DNA from: a virus
DNA length: 56,902 nt
Direction: 5' to 3' (one strand)
Virus record (IMG/VR): IMGVR_UViG_3300025099_000004
Span: 1-56,902 of that record
A program made the position numbers and the translations under genes. Positions 49,030 to 56,902 of this stretch are shown one piece after another. A model generated the notes under the pieces. It was not told the DNA's origin, ran no database searches, and was given only the letters and a program-made list of their open reading frames with translations. Every line of letters begins with the position of its first letter. Positions within the stretch are counted from its first letter, which is position 1.

Positions 49030-50531
49030 TGGCAGGATATATTGGCTCTAGGGCTGTAAGTGTAAACACTACATCAGCTACCATCACTGATGACCTAACG
49101 ATAGGTGACGATCTTACTGTTACTGATGACATGACCGTTGGTGGTACTCTTGGAGTTACAGGTGTCTTAACTGCGACTTCATTAGACATCTCTGGTGACA
49201 TAGACGTAGACGGTACAACTAACCTAGACGTAGTTGATATTGATGGTGCTGTTGACATGGCATCTACTCTAGATGTAAGCGGAAATTTGGGGATTGGAAC
49301 TACCGCAACTACCGCAGCTAGTAGTACTAAAAATATATTCTTAGGTGGGACAGGTAACATTTATGCTGATGCAGCAGCAAGTGCAGATGCTTCATTATCC
49401 ATTAGTCAAAACGCAAAAGTAGATGCGGATAACTCATGGGAATATATTGTTACTGACGAAGCTAGTAACTATTATCAGAACGCTGGTTATCACGTATGGC
49501 GTTACGCTGCAAGCGGCAGTGCAGGGGCAGATATTTCTTGGTCAGAGGCCATGCGCATCGACAGCGGTCGGTTACTAATAGGCACAACTTCTACATATTT
49601 TGCAGATGCAGATGACCTTGTTGTAGCAGGTAGTGGGAACCAAGGAATAACGATAGCCTCTGGTACTTCTAATGCTGGAAACATTTTCTTTGCTGATGGC
49701 ACTTCTGGTGATGATCGATTTAGGGGAATTGTCAGATACGACCACTCTGGGAATAATATGTTATTTTATACTAATGGTGCAAATGAACGTATGCGCATCG
49801 ACAGCAGCGGCAACGTGCTGGTGGGTAAATCAAGTGTGTCATTTGGCACAGCGGGTGCGGAGCTAAACCCTAGCGGCTCTCATAACATGACAAGAAGTGG
49901 TGGCGCATCACTTTCTTTGAATCGCCTTTCGAGTGATGGGAATATTTTAGATTTCTACAAAGACGGCACGGGTGTAGGGAGTATTAATTCACGAGCAGGG
50001 GTTGTAACAACTATAATTTTAGACCCTCGCTCTGGTGGCGGTGGCCTCTCTGGAGGAGGACAAACTATTTTTCCGACAGATAATGGTGGCACTTTAGCAG
50101 ATGACCGTATTAGTTTTGGTAGTAGCAGTTTAAGGTTTGACGACATCTTTGCCACCAACGGCACAATTCAAACCTCTGACCAAAACGAAAAACAAGACAT
50201 AGCTGCACTTACTTCAGCCGAAATGTTGGTAGCAAAACGTATATCTGCGTTGTTCAAGACATTCCGCTGGAAATCCAAGGTTGCAGCTAAGGGTGACGAT
50301 GCAAGAACTCACTCAGGTATTGTAGCTCAAGATGTGCAAGCAGCTTTTGCAGCCGAAAGTCTGGACGCTGGTGATTATGGAATGTTTATAAGCACAACTT
50401 GGACAAATGATGATGGTGATGAACAAACTAGAATGGGTATTCGTTACCCTGAGTTGTTGTCATTCTTAGCGGCATACAATGAACAACGCTTTGCAGCTAT
50501 TGAGACACGCTTAACGGCATTAGAAGGATAA
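49029..50531 (+). CDS. tail fibre 1 of the triple cassette, with S74 chaperone domain
   Basis: A 500-residue fibre. The N-terminus MAGYIGSRAVSVNTTSATIT is followed by TIGDDLTVTDD shaft repeats and the shared DISGDIDVDGTTNLDVVDID module at about 53-90. The C-terminus (from about 375) has SDQNEKQDIAALTSAEMLVA and HSGIVAQDVQAAF, an intramolecular chaperone of the Peptidase_S74 type, which trimerises and then cleaves itself. Bases 49530-50060 are more GC-rich than the surroundings. Confidence 0.85.
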   Translation: MAGYIGSRAVSVNTTSATITDDLTIGDDLTVTDDMTVGGTLGVTGVLTATSLDISGDIDVDGTTNLDVVDIDGAVDMASTLDVSGNLGIGTTATTAASSTKNIFLGGTGNIYADAAASADASLSISQNAKVDADNSWEYIVTDEASNYYQNAGYHVWRYAASGSAGADISWSEAMRIDSGRLLIGTTSTYFADADDLVVAGSGNQGITIASGTSNAGNIFFADGTSGDDRFRGIVRYDHSGNNMLFYTNGANERMRIDSSGNVLVGKSSVSFGTAGAELNPSGSHNMTRSGGASLSLNRLSSDGNILDFYKDGTGVGSINSRAGVVTTIILDPRSGGGGLSGGGQTIFPTDNGGTLADDRISFGSSSLRFDDIFATNGTIQTSDQNEKQDIAALTSAEMLVAKRISALFKTFRWKSKVAAKGDDARTHSGIVAQDVQAAFAAESLDAGDYGMFISTTWTNDDGDEQTRMGIRYPELLSFLAAYNEQRFAAIETRLTALEG

Positions 50532-50535
50532 ACAA

Positions 50536-50838
50536 ATGGCAATAACATATACTTGGACTATTCCAACTGTTAAAAGAACAATCGCAACTGGTGGTATCAA
50601 CACGATACATTGGCGTTGCAATGCAGTAGACGGTGATCACTCAGTCGGCAACTACGGCTCATTTGGCTGTGCGCCTGACCCATCGGCATCTGACTTTATT
50701 GCTTATGCCGATGTAACAGAAGCTAACTGCATAGCGTGGGCGCAAGCTCATGTTGGCAAAGACGACACTGAGGCGGAACTTGCTGCCCAGATAGCGGTGC
50801 TGAAAGCACCAACCCAAGCTGCAGGAACACCTTGGTAA
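50536..50838 (+). CDS. fibre partner protein 1 (DUF7936-like, ends GTPW)
   Basis: A 100-residue protein, MAITYTWTIPTVKRTIATGG and onward, with DPSASDFIAYADVTEANCIA and C-terminal AAGTPW. It is a paralogue of the proteins at 53114 and 55597. All three start MAIT.TW, contain (A/T)SD(F/Y)(I/K)AY.DL, and end G-x-P-W. Each follows a fibre gene by a few bases. A fibre chaperone, tip adhesin or fibre cap is likely. I recall the family as DUF7936 with unknown function. Confidence 0.75.
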   Translation: MAITYTWTIPTVKRTIATGGINTIHWRCNAVDGDHSVGNYGSFGCAPDPSASDFIAYADVTEANCIAWAQAHVGKDDTEAELAAQIAVLKAPTQAAGTPW

Positions 50839-50857
50839 AAAATAAGGATAAACAAAC

Positions 50858-53110
50858 ATGACCAGAGCAAGAGATTTAGCCGATAGTGCAGACAAGGACA
50901 TTGCTGGCACACTCACTTTAGATGCCGTTAATGCAAGCGGTGTAATCACAGGTTTGACTGTAGAAGCTACAGGCGATACTGCTGCTGGTGATAATGCAGC
51001 TATGGGATATACTGCTGCTGAAGGTTTGATCCTAACAGGTCAAGGTAGTACAGGTGACGTAACGATTAAGAATGATGCCGATGCAGTGGTTCTGCAAGTG
51101 CCTACTGGTACGACAAATGTTAATGTTATTGGCTCTCTAGATGTCGCTACCAACGCTGTAATTGATGGCACTGCCCTCGTAACAGGTGTCCTGACCACCA
51201 CGGCTGCGACTGTGTTTAATGGTGGATTTGTTAGTAATGCTAACTCTACAGTAAATCCTACTGGAGGTGTAATTACTCTAGGAGCAAATGGACATATTAT
51301 TTCTAAGCAATCTCTTGATGTTGCTACTGCTGGTGGTCGTTTTATTGGTCAAAGTAACCGTGGAGAACTAGGTAATATTGGTATTGAACAAACTGCCAAC
51401 AGTACAGACGGTGGTTACATAAGGTTTTCTACTGCACCTTCTGGATCAACAACTTCAGCAGAGGCCATGCGCATCCAAAGCAACGGCAGTGTCGGCATTG
51501 GCGTAACTAATCCTTCCTCTTTTAATTCTGGGGCGTATAATTTAGTAGTAGGCGATCCAAGTATTAACAGTCAGGGCATGACTATAGCCGCTGATACAAG
51601 TTCAATTTTATATTTCGCTGATGGAACAAGTGGTGCTGAAACATTTGCGGGGAGTATTATTTACAATCACTCCGATAACAATATGACGTTTAGAACGAAT
51701 GGATTTAATTCAGCTTTAGTAATAGCTTCAGATCAGTCAGTATCCACACCCACAGCAGGTACATCTAACGTAAAGCTTGGTGTCAACGCAGGTAACTCAA
51801 TAGCTTCTGGCGGTAACTACAACGTCTGTATAGGAGATGAAGCAGGAACGGCTATAAGCACAGGTGATAAAAACATTGCTGTTGGTTTTACTGCTTTGAA
51901 CGGTGAGGTACTTGGTTCTCAGGCAACGGCTGTAGGATACCAAGCTCTATTTTCACAAAACATGGGATCGTCTGTAAACAGTGACAATACTGCTGTTGGT
52001 TATAATGCAGGTAGTTCAATTAGCACAGGTAAAAGAAATACCATTTTGGGTGCGTCAGCAGGATTACAAGGACAGACCATAGATGACAGCGTAATTATTG
52101 GTTACAATGCTGGTGGCGGTGCTGTTATGACAGGCCATGATAATGTCTTAATTGGTAAAGATTCTGGTCAATCTATGACCTCTGGGCAAGCCAATGTAAT
52201 GGTAGGACGTGATACTGGACAAGCTACAAACACAGGTCAATGGAATATTGCTATCGGGGATCAAGCCTTACAAGCAAACCAAGATGGTGACGGTGCAGTA
52301 GCTATTGGACGTGATGCCTTGGCAGTCTTTGAACCTGCTGACGGTCTAAGTTACAACGTGGTGATTGGTTATCAGGCAGGTGCTGTGGTGACTACTGGTC
52401 TAAACAATACTCTTGTTGGAGGTGTTGCAGGAGATGCTCTTCAAGGTGGACATAATAATACAGCGGTGGGTATGGGCGCAGCAGGGGCACTTATTTCTGG
52501 CGGTCTCAACACGGCAATAGGAGAATCAGCAGCTAAAACCTTAACAACTGGGGGTTCCAATGTTTGTATTGGAGAAGATGCAGATGTTAGTGCTAGTGGT
52601 AATAGTAATTCAATATGTCTTGGCGTAGGAATAGCTGCTGCTGCGAATGACTTTTCGTTTGGTAAATCAGGAAATGTTGTAACAAATGATTTTGATACAG
52701 ATGCTAACTGGTCACGATCCTCTGATGAGCGTTTAAAGAAAAACATTACAAATCAGACATTAGGTTTAGATTTTATAAATGATTTAAGAACTGTTAAATA
52801 TAAATGGAAAGCCAATGGTGAGCTTGATGCTTCAGACAGTCAATTAGCACATTTGCGTAAGACTGATGATGACGGTAACATTATTAACTATATGAACACA
52901 GATGCAACAATGCACAACTTTATCGCACAAGAAGTTAAAGCTGCATTAGACACGGCAGGTGTATCTGACTTTGCTGGTTGGAAAGAAGATCATTATGGGG
53001 TGCAACAAGTATCTCGTGAGATGTTTGTCATACCACTTGTAAAGGCAGTACAAGAACTGTCAACCAAACTAGATGCAGCACTCGCTCGTATAGCAACACT
53101 GGAAGGATAA
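50858..53110 (+). CDS. tail fibre 2 with YadA-like head repeats and S74 chaperone
   Basis: A 750-residue fibre opening MTRARDLADSADKDIAGTLT. Residues 310-590 contain about ten NTAVGYNAG-type repeats (for example NYNVCIGDEAG, NIAVGFTA, NTILGASAG, NVLIGKDSG, NTAIGESA), the left-handed beta-roll signature of YadA-type adhesin heads. The C-terminus (from 625) has SSDERLKKNITNQTLGLDFI and FIAQEVKAAL, the S74 intramolecular chaperone. This should be a trimeric receptor-binding fibre. Confidence 0.88.
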   Translation: MTRARDLADSADKDIAGTLTLDAVNASGVITGLTVEATGDTAAGDNAAMGYTAAEGLILTGQGSTGDVTIKNDADAVVLQVPTGTTNVNVIGSLDVATNAVIDGTALVTGVLTTTAATVFNGGFVSNANSTVNPTGGVITLGANGHIISKQSLDVATAGGRFIGQSNRGELGNIGIEQTANSTDGGYIRFSTAPSGSTTSAEAMRIQSNGSVGIGVTNPSSFNSGAYNLVVGDPSINSQGMTIAADTSSILYFADGTSGAETFAGSIIYNHSDNNMTFRTNGFNSALVIASDQSVSTPTAGTSNVKLGVNAGNSIASGGNYNVCIGDEAGTAISTGDKNIAVGFTALNGEVLGSQATAVGYQALFSQNMGSSVNSDNTAVGYNAGSSISTGKRNTILGASAGLQGQTIDDSVIIGYNAGGGAVMTGHDNVLIGKDSGQSMTSGQANVMVGRDTGQATNTGQWNIAIGDQALQANQDGDGAVAIGRDALAVFEPADGLSYNVVIGYQAGAVVTTGLNNTLVGGVAGDALQGGHNNTAVGMGAAGALISGGLNTAIGESAAKTLTTGGSNVCIGEDADVSASGNSNSICLGVGIAAAANDFSFGKSGNVVTNDFDTDANWSRSSDERLKKNITNQTLGLDFINDLRTVKYKWKANGELDASDSQLAHLRKTDDDGNIINYMNTDATMHNFIAQEVKAALDTAGVSDFAGWKEDHYGVQQVSREMFVIPLVKAVQELSTKLDAALARIATLEG

Positions 53111-53113
53111 GAC

Positions 53114-53530
53114 ATGGCAATTACATTCACATGGTCTGTTAGTGATATGCACAAAGTCACTGAAACAGGTGCAGTATATAAAGTTGATTGGTCTTGCAGT
53201 GGCGTAGATGCTGATACTAAAATAAGTCACAGTCGGTCAGGGTCATACTTGCATACAGAATCTGTTAATGTACCAGAAGTTACAGAAACAGTTAAAGACG
53301 ATGATGGTAATGATGTTACAAGAGAGGTAACCTCTGCATATACAAAGATTGTACAGGCTACACCTGACCACACAGCATCAGACTTTAAGGCATACACAGA
53401 CTTAACTGAGGCAGACGTATTAGCTTGGTGTAAAGCTGACGGTGTAGGCGCATCTAATGAAGCTCTTATAACGTCTAACATTACTAATAAGATAGCTAAC
53501 AGTGCTAACTCCACAGGACTACCTTGGTAG
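53114..53530 (+). CDS. fibre partner protein 2 (ends GLPW)
   Basis: A 138-residue paralogue of the 50536 product. It begins MAITFTWSVSDMHKVTETGA, contains an insertion (ETVKDDDGNDVTREVTSAYT, about 58-78) absent from the first copy, then DHTASDFKAYTDLTEADVLA, and ends NSTGLPW. It starts three bases after the stop of fibre 2. The role is presumably the same as the other two partners. Confidence 0.75.
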   Translation: MAITFTWSVSDMHKVTETGAVYKVDWSCSGVDADTKISHSRSGSYLHTESVNVPEVTETVKDDDGNDVTREVTSAYTKIVQATPDHTASDFKAYTDLTEADVLAWCKADGVGASNEALITSNITNKIANSANSTGLPW

Positions 53531-53550
53531 AAAGATAAGGATAAACAGAC

Positions 53551-55569
53551 ATGGCAGGATATTTAGGATCAGTACCAGTACCACAGGCTACCCAACACAG
53601 GGAAACCTTTACTGCTACTGCTGGTCAGACTACGTTTAACACGGCAGGTTATACACCTCTGTTTATAGATGTGTACCTCAATGGTGTCCATCTAAGTCCT
53701 GCCGATATTACAGCTACTAATGGGAGTGACGTTGTACTAGGTGCATGTGTAGTCAATGACATTGTAGACATTGTAAGCTATACACCATTTGAGGTAGCAA
53801 GTCAAACGTTTACTGGTACGACTACAATGACAGACGTTGTAGCAGCGTCCTTAGACATCTCTGGTAACATAGATATTGATGGAACAACTAACTTAGATGT
53901 TGTAGATATTGATGGTGCTGTTGATATGGCATCTACATTGGGAGTAGCTGGTGTAGTCACAGCTAATGCTGGTGTAGTTGTAGATAACTTCACGCTTGAT
54001 GGAACTACTCTGGCTTTAAGCTCTGGTAACTTCACGCTTGATGTAGCTGGAACAATATCTCTTGATGCTGATGGTGCTGACATTATGTTTAAAGATGGTG
54101 GTACAGAGTTTGGTAGAGTGTACAACTCATCAAATGATTTTGCCCTGTATTCAGCAATTTCAGACCAAGATATGAAATTTCAAGGCAACGATGGTGGTTC
54201 TCTTGTTACAGCATTAACCCTTGATATGTCTGACGCTGGTGCGGCTACGTTTAATTCTAATGTTGGGATTGGTGTAGCACCAGCAACAGCTTATGGAAGT
54301 GCTTTACAAATCCACGACAGTGGTACAAGCGGTGCTAACTTACGTTTGACAGATAGTAACACTGGATCTGGAACTGGCAACGGTATGGAGCTTCTTGCTA
54401 TTAACGCTGATAACTATTGGATAAATCGTGAAAATGGCCCAATCTTTAAAATTATAAATGGTCAATCAGTTCAAAAGATTACTACCACTGCCACTGAGAT
54501 TCAAAGCGGAAATTTGGGGATTGGAGTTACACCTGATACATTTAGTTCAGGTTATACAGCCTTGCAAATAAACGGATACGCTTACAACATTGCCCATAGT
54601 GGTGGTGATCACTACATAACAAACAATGCTTACTATAATAGTAGCTGGAAATATGGTCAAACATCAACTGCTCAAAAAATAGAAATGAGCAGTGGTCTAG
54701 CACGAATATTCACAGCGGCTTCGGGTTCAGCAGACGCAGATATTACTTGGGTTGAAGGGCTTAGAGTTGGTGTAAGTGAGTCTGTTTTTAACGAAGCCAG
54801 TGACAACATAGATTTCCGTATTGAGAGTGATGGCATTGCAAATATGCTTAATGTTGATGGTCAACATAATTCTGTTTGTATTGGTAATAATACTACATCT
54901 CATAGATTTATTGTACACTCAGAAGTCTCTGGTGATCATGTTGCAGCAATTAGAAATGATGGAAACAACACCAACAAACTTGGTCTAGTTATTCTTGCTG
55001 GTACAGATGATAACTCTGGCACTAATACTATGATTCAATTTAGAGATGGTGATAATACAGATGTTGGAGCGATAACAGCTTCTGGTGGTACAGTTACTTA
55101 TGCTGCATTTACGGCTGTACACCCTGCTATTTTACCAGATGAAGACAATGCTAACGGTTATGCTTATGGAACATTAGTAGAGACAACTAGCGTATCTTAT
55201 GAAAAAAATTCATCAGGAAATGATTTTGAACGTGGTATAATTTATAACGTAACTAAATCAACCAGTGCCAATTCAAGATCAGTTTTAGGAGCTTATTCTG
55301 GTAAACTTACTGATTGGATTCCATCAAGTAATAAACATAATATAAATGTATTAGGTGATGGACACATTCTTTGTAACAATTCTGGCGGTAACATAGCTGT
55401 AGGTGATGGCATATGTACTTCTGCTACAGCAGGGATTGGACAAAAGGCTACAGCGTCACCCTCTATGATTATTGGAATAGCTCAAGAAGCAGTAACATTT
55501 TCTAGCGGTACAGAAACTAAACTTGTGCCAGTTCAATATGGACTACAACAATTTACACCGTGGTCTTAA
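53551..55569 (+). CDS. tail fibre 3 of the cassette
   Basis: A 672-residue fibre. MAGYLGSVPVPQATQHRETF and a YTPLFIDVYLNGVHLSPADI domain (residues 30-85) precede the shared DISGNIDIDGTTNLDVVDID module at about 101-135. The rest is beta-rich shaft and head. Unlike fibres 1 and 2 it ends in LVPVQYGLQQFTPWS and shows no S74 chaperone, so its trimerisation must rely on another domain or on its partner. Confidence 0.82.
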   Translation: MAGYLGSVPVPQATQHRETFTATAGQTTFNTAGYTPLFIDVYLNGVHLSPADITATNGSDVVLGACVVNDIVDIVSYTPFEVASQTFTGTTTMTDVVAASLDISGNIDIDGTTNLDVVDIDGAVDMASTLGVAGVVTANAGVVVDNFTLDGTTLALSSGNFTLDVAGTISLDADGADIMFKDGGTEFGRVYNSSNDFALYSAISDQDMKFQGNDGGSLVTALTLDMSDAGAATFNSNVGIGVAPATAYGSALQIHDSGTSGANLRLTDSNTGSGTGNGMELLAINADNYWINRENGPIFKIINGQSVQKITTTATEIQSGNLGIGVTPDTFSSGYTALQINGYAYNIAHSGGDHYITNNAYYNSSWKYGQTSTAQKIEMSSGLARIFTAASGSADADITWVEGLRVGVSESVFNEASDNIDFRIESDGIANMLNVDGQHNSVCIGNNTTSHRFIVHSEVSGDHVAAIRNDGNNTNKLGLVILAGTDDNSGTNTMIQFRDGDNTDVGAITASGGTVTYAAFTAVHPAILPDEDNANGYAYGTLVETTSVSYEKNSSGNDFERGIIYNVTKSTSANSRSVLGAYSGKLTDWIPSSNKHNINVLGDGHILCNNSGGNIAVGDGICTSATAGIGQKATASPSMIIGIAQEAVTFSSGTETKLVPVQYGLQQFTPWS

Positions 55570-55596
55570 CTTACTGTCATAAAGGAGAAACTAAAC

Positions 55597-55932
55597 ATGG
55601 CAATAACAACAACGTGGAGTGTCAAAGACATGACGCATAAAGACTCAGATGGAGGTGTGTCTCTTGTCTATTGGTCGCTAACCGCAACTGACGGTACATA
55701 CTCAGCACAAGAAGGTGGCAAGCTACGATGCACTGCTGATCCTTCTGCATCAGACTACATTGCATACGCAGACCTAAAAGAGAGCGATGTTCTTGGGTGG
55801 GTATATGACAGCCTTAAAACAGGTGATGAAACAGCCGCTGAAGCTAAGAAGCGTATTGAAGATGAACGTACAGCAAAGGTGCAGGGTCAAATAGATCGTG
55901 CCGCTGCCAACTCTAATGGAGTGCCTTGGTAA
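55597..55932 (+). CDS. fibre partner protein 3 (ends GVPW)
   Basis: A 111-residue paralogue: MAITTTWSVKDMTHKDSDGG, DPSASDYIAYADLKESDVLG, then a longer charged helix (AAEAKKRIEDERTAKVQ) and SNGVPW. AAGGAG lies upstream. It follows fibre 3 and shares its last base with the next ATG. Confidence 0.75.
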   Translation: MAITTTWSVKDMTHKDSDGGVSLVYWSLTATDGTYSAQEGGKLRCTADPSASDYIAYADLKESDVLGWVYDSLKTGDETAAEAKKRIEDERTAKVQGQIDRAAANSNGVPW

Positions 55933-56201
55933 TGGCGCAAGAATGGCATCTCTCTAAGTCTATACCTCTTACATTTGTACTTGCTATCGTTGTACAAACT
56001 ATAGGTCTTGTGTGGTATATGTCATCATTAGACGCAAACGTAACAAGCAATGCCCGTGAAATAGCTAGGCATGAGATACGAATAAATGAAATAGAAAAGA
56101 CATCACAACTACAAGCTGTAATGTTAGGACGAATTGATGAAAACATAAAGGCAATACGGGATGCAGTAGATAAGATGCAAGCCGCAAATTCTGCTAGATA
56201 A
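55932..56201 (+). CDS. single-pass membrane coiled-coil protein
   Basis: An 89-residue protein: MAQEWHLSKSIPLTFVLAIV with a membrane segment at about 11-31, then a long charged coiled coil (REIARHEIRINEIEKTSQLQ). Same topology as the 32506 product, so there are two spanin-like or anchor proteins. It is coupled to the partner gene by an overlapping ATG. Confidence 0.6.
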   Translation: MAQEWHLSKSIPLTFVLAIVVQTIGLVWYMSSLDANVTSNAREIARHEIRINEIEKTSQLQAVMLGRIDENIKAIRDAVDKMQAANSAR

Positions 56202-56215
56202 TAAGGTAGTTTACT

Positions 56216-56686
56216 ATGGACCCTTTTACAGCAATGGCTGCAGCTACGGCTGCTTTTAAAGGAATAAAGAAAGCTGTTGATGTAGGAAAAGACATCTCAT
56301 CTATGGGCCAAACATTATCTCAATGGTCTAAGGCGGTAAGTGACCTAGACTTCTTAGAGAAAAAAGCTCAGAAGCCGCCAATGTATAAGATGTTTAGTGA
56401 CACTCAGGCTACTGCCTTAGAGATCTGGACACAAAAGCAGAAGCTTAAAGAGATGAGAGAAGAGCTAAAGGAATACATCTCTTTTGTTTATGGACCGTCA
56501 GCTTGGAAAGAGATAGTAAGAATAGAAGGTGAACAACGTAAGGCACAAAGGGATGCAGTGTATGCACAAAAAGAGTTTATAGATAACTGTATTAATGGTG
56601 TTATAATAACTCTTATGGTACTGGCAGGTGTAGGTGCATTAATAGCTGTTCTGTATTTAGTAGGTGCTAAACAAGGCAAGTGGTAA
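56216..56686 (+). CDS. virion or membrane-associated protein
   Basis: A 156-residue protein. Its N-terminus MDPFTAMAAATAAFKGIKKA is amphipathic, the middle is a charged coiled coil (EIWTQKQKLKEMREELKEYI), and the C-terminus holds one membrane segment (GVIITLMVLAGVGALIAVLY). Similar proteins near tail genes are known to me from cyanophages. A holin-like or internal virion role is possible. Confidence 0.6.
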   Translation: MDPFTAMAAATAAFKGIKKAVDVGKDISSMGQTLSQWSKAVSDLDFLEKKAQKPPMYKMFSDTQATALEIWTQKQKLKEMREELKEYISFVYGPSAWKEIVRIEGEQRKAQRDAVYAQKEFIDNCINGVIITLMVLAGVGALIAVLYLVGAKQGKW

Positions 56687-56704
56687 CAAAAGAAAGATAA
56701 ACGA

Positions 56705-56902
56705 ATGATTCAGTTTCAAGGATTCAAACCAGACGCACAAAAGCGTATTGCAGGTAAGCTAGGTTACACTGGTGACATGTCTAACTTTGACGGGTACTTA
56801 GAACAAAACCCTGAAGCAAAGAAACAGATGGATATGTACAAGCAACAAGCTGTAAAGATGATGCAAGGTGGTATGGTACGTAAAAACTATCAAGAGGGTG
56901 GA
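56705..56902 (+). CDS. 5' end of the 628-residue virion protein (continues at position 1)
   Basis: ATG at 56705, MIQFQGFKPDAQKRIAGKLG then YTGDMSNF, runs off the window and continues in frame at position 1 after circularisation (the codon GAC spans 56774-56776). The 24 extra residues contain GFKPDAQKRIAGKLGY, a segment frequent at the N-terminus of marine phage virion proteins. The upstream gene ends at 56686. Confidence 0.85.
   Translation, partial: MIQFQGFKPDAQKRIAGKLGYTGDMSNFDGYLEQNPEAKKQMDMYKQQAVKMMQGGMVRKNYQEGG
56776..56902. repeat. terminal overlap of circular contig, right copy
   Basis: Identical to 1-127. The length of 127 bases equals a commonly used maximum assembly k-mer, which supports an assembly overlap and a closed genome. 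Confidence 0.93.

Noticed and set aside
1-56902. tRNA genes
   Set aside because: No T-loop GTTCGANTC element with a matching acceptor stem was found by eye on either strand; a covariance search would settle it.

Overview
The window is a complete, circularly assembled tailed-phage genome of about 56.8 kb. The last 127 bases (56776-56902) repeat the first 127 exactly, so the unique length is 56,775 bp and one virion gene runs across the artificial ends. The gene set points to a marine podovirus of the HMO-2011 type, the lineage first described on a SAR116 alphaproteobacterium and later on Roseobacter-group hosts. The best evidence is a family A DNA polymerase with two DnaJ-like CxxCxGxG zinc repeats between its exonuclease and polymerase domains. 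ThyX, a monomeric B12-dependent ribonucleotide reductase, MazG, a separate Toprim primase and helicase, an endonuclease I and a tyrosine recombinase fit the same picture. A DUF1127 gene and a GTA-type 3TM holin agree with an alphaproteobacterial host. The host itself cannot be read from the sequence.

There are two opposed transcription units. The leftward (minus) unit runs from about 27.4 kb to 7.35 kb. It starts with about twenty small, mostly unknown genes (22.3-27.4 kb, probable host takeover). Then come a SleB-type hydrolase, a DUF932 protein, the integrase, primase, helicase, GIY-YIG nuclease, ThyX, DNA polymerase, an SSB-like protein, an exonuclease, endonuclease I, DUF3310, ribonucleotide reductase and MazG. 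The rightward (plus) unit runs from 28.4 kb through the end to 7.32 kb. It holds small basic proteins, a secreted beta-rich protein, a DUF1127 protein, a lysis group, terminase, portal, scaffold, capsid, tail tube proteins, a large fibre region, and then the internal virion proteins. The two units converge on a strong terminator at 7324-7352 and diverge from a 1 kb gene-free region (27385-28406) that is the likely control and origin region.

The leftward genes supply and replicate DNA. Ribonucleotide reductase, ThyX and MazG act on nucleotides; primase, helicase, polymerase and the SSB-like protein copy DNA; the Exo8-like exonuclease and endonuclease I process and resolve it. The rightward genes package DNA, build the particle and lyse the cell. 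The fibre region is modular: three large fibres are each followed by a short paralogous protein ending in G-x-P-W.

The most unusual structure is at the start of the leftward unit. About 1.16 kb (26778-27936), covering the first leftward gene and its leader, is filled with perfect short inverted repeats, most with three-base loops, at far above chance density. In and beside it lie five copies of a 14-bp palindrome (GTCCAACGTTGGAC and variants), three of them inside genes and encoding the same peptide, SNVGP, in unrelated proteins. No family I know explains either pattern.
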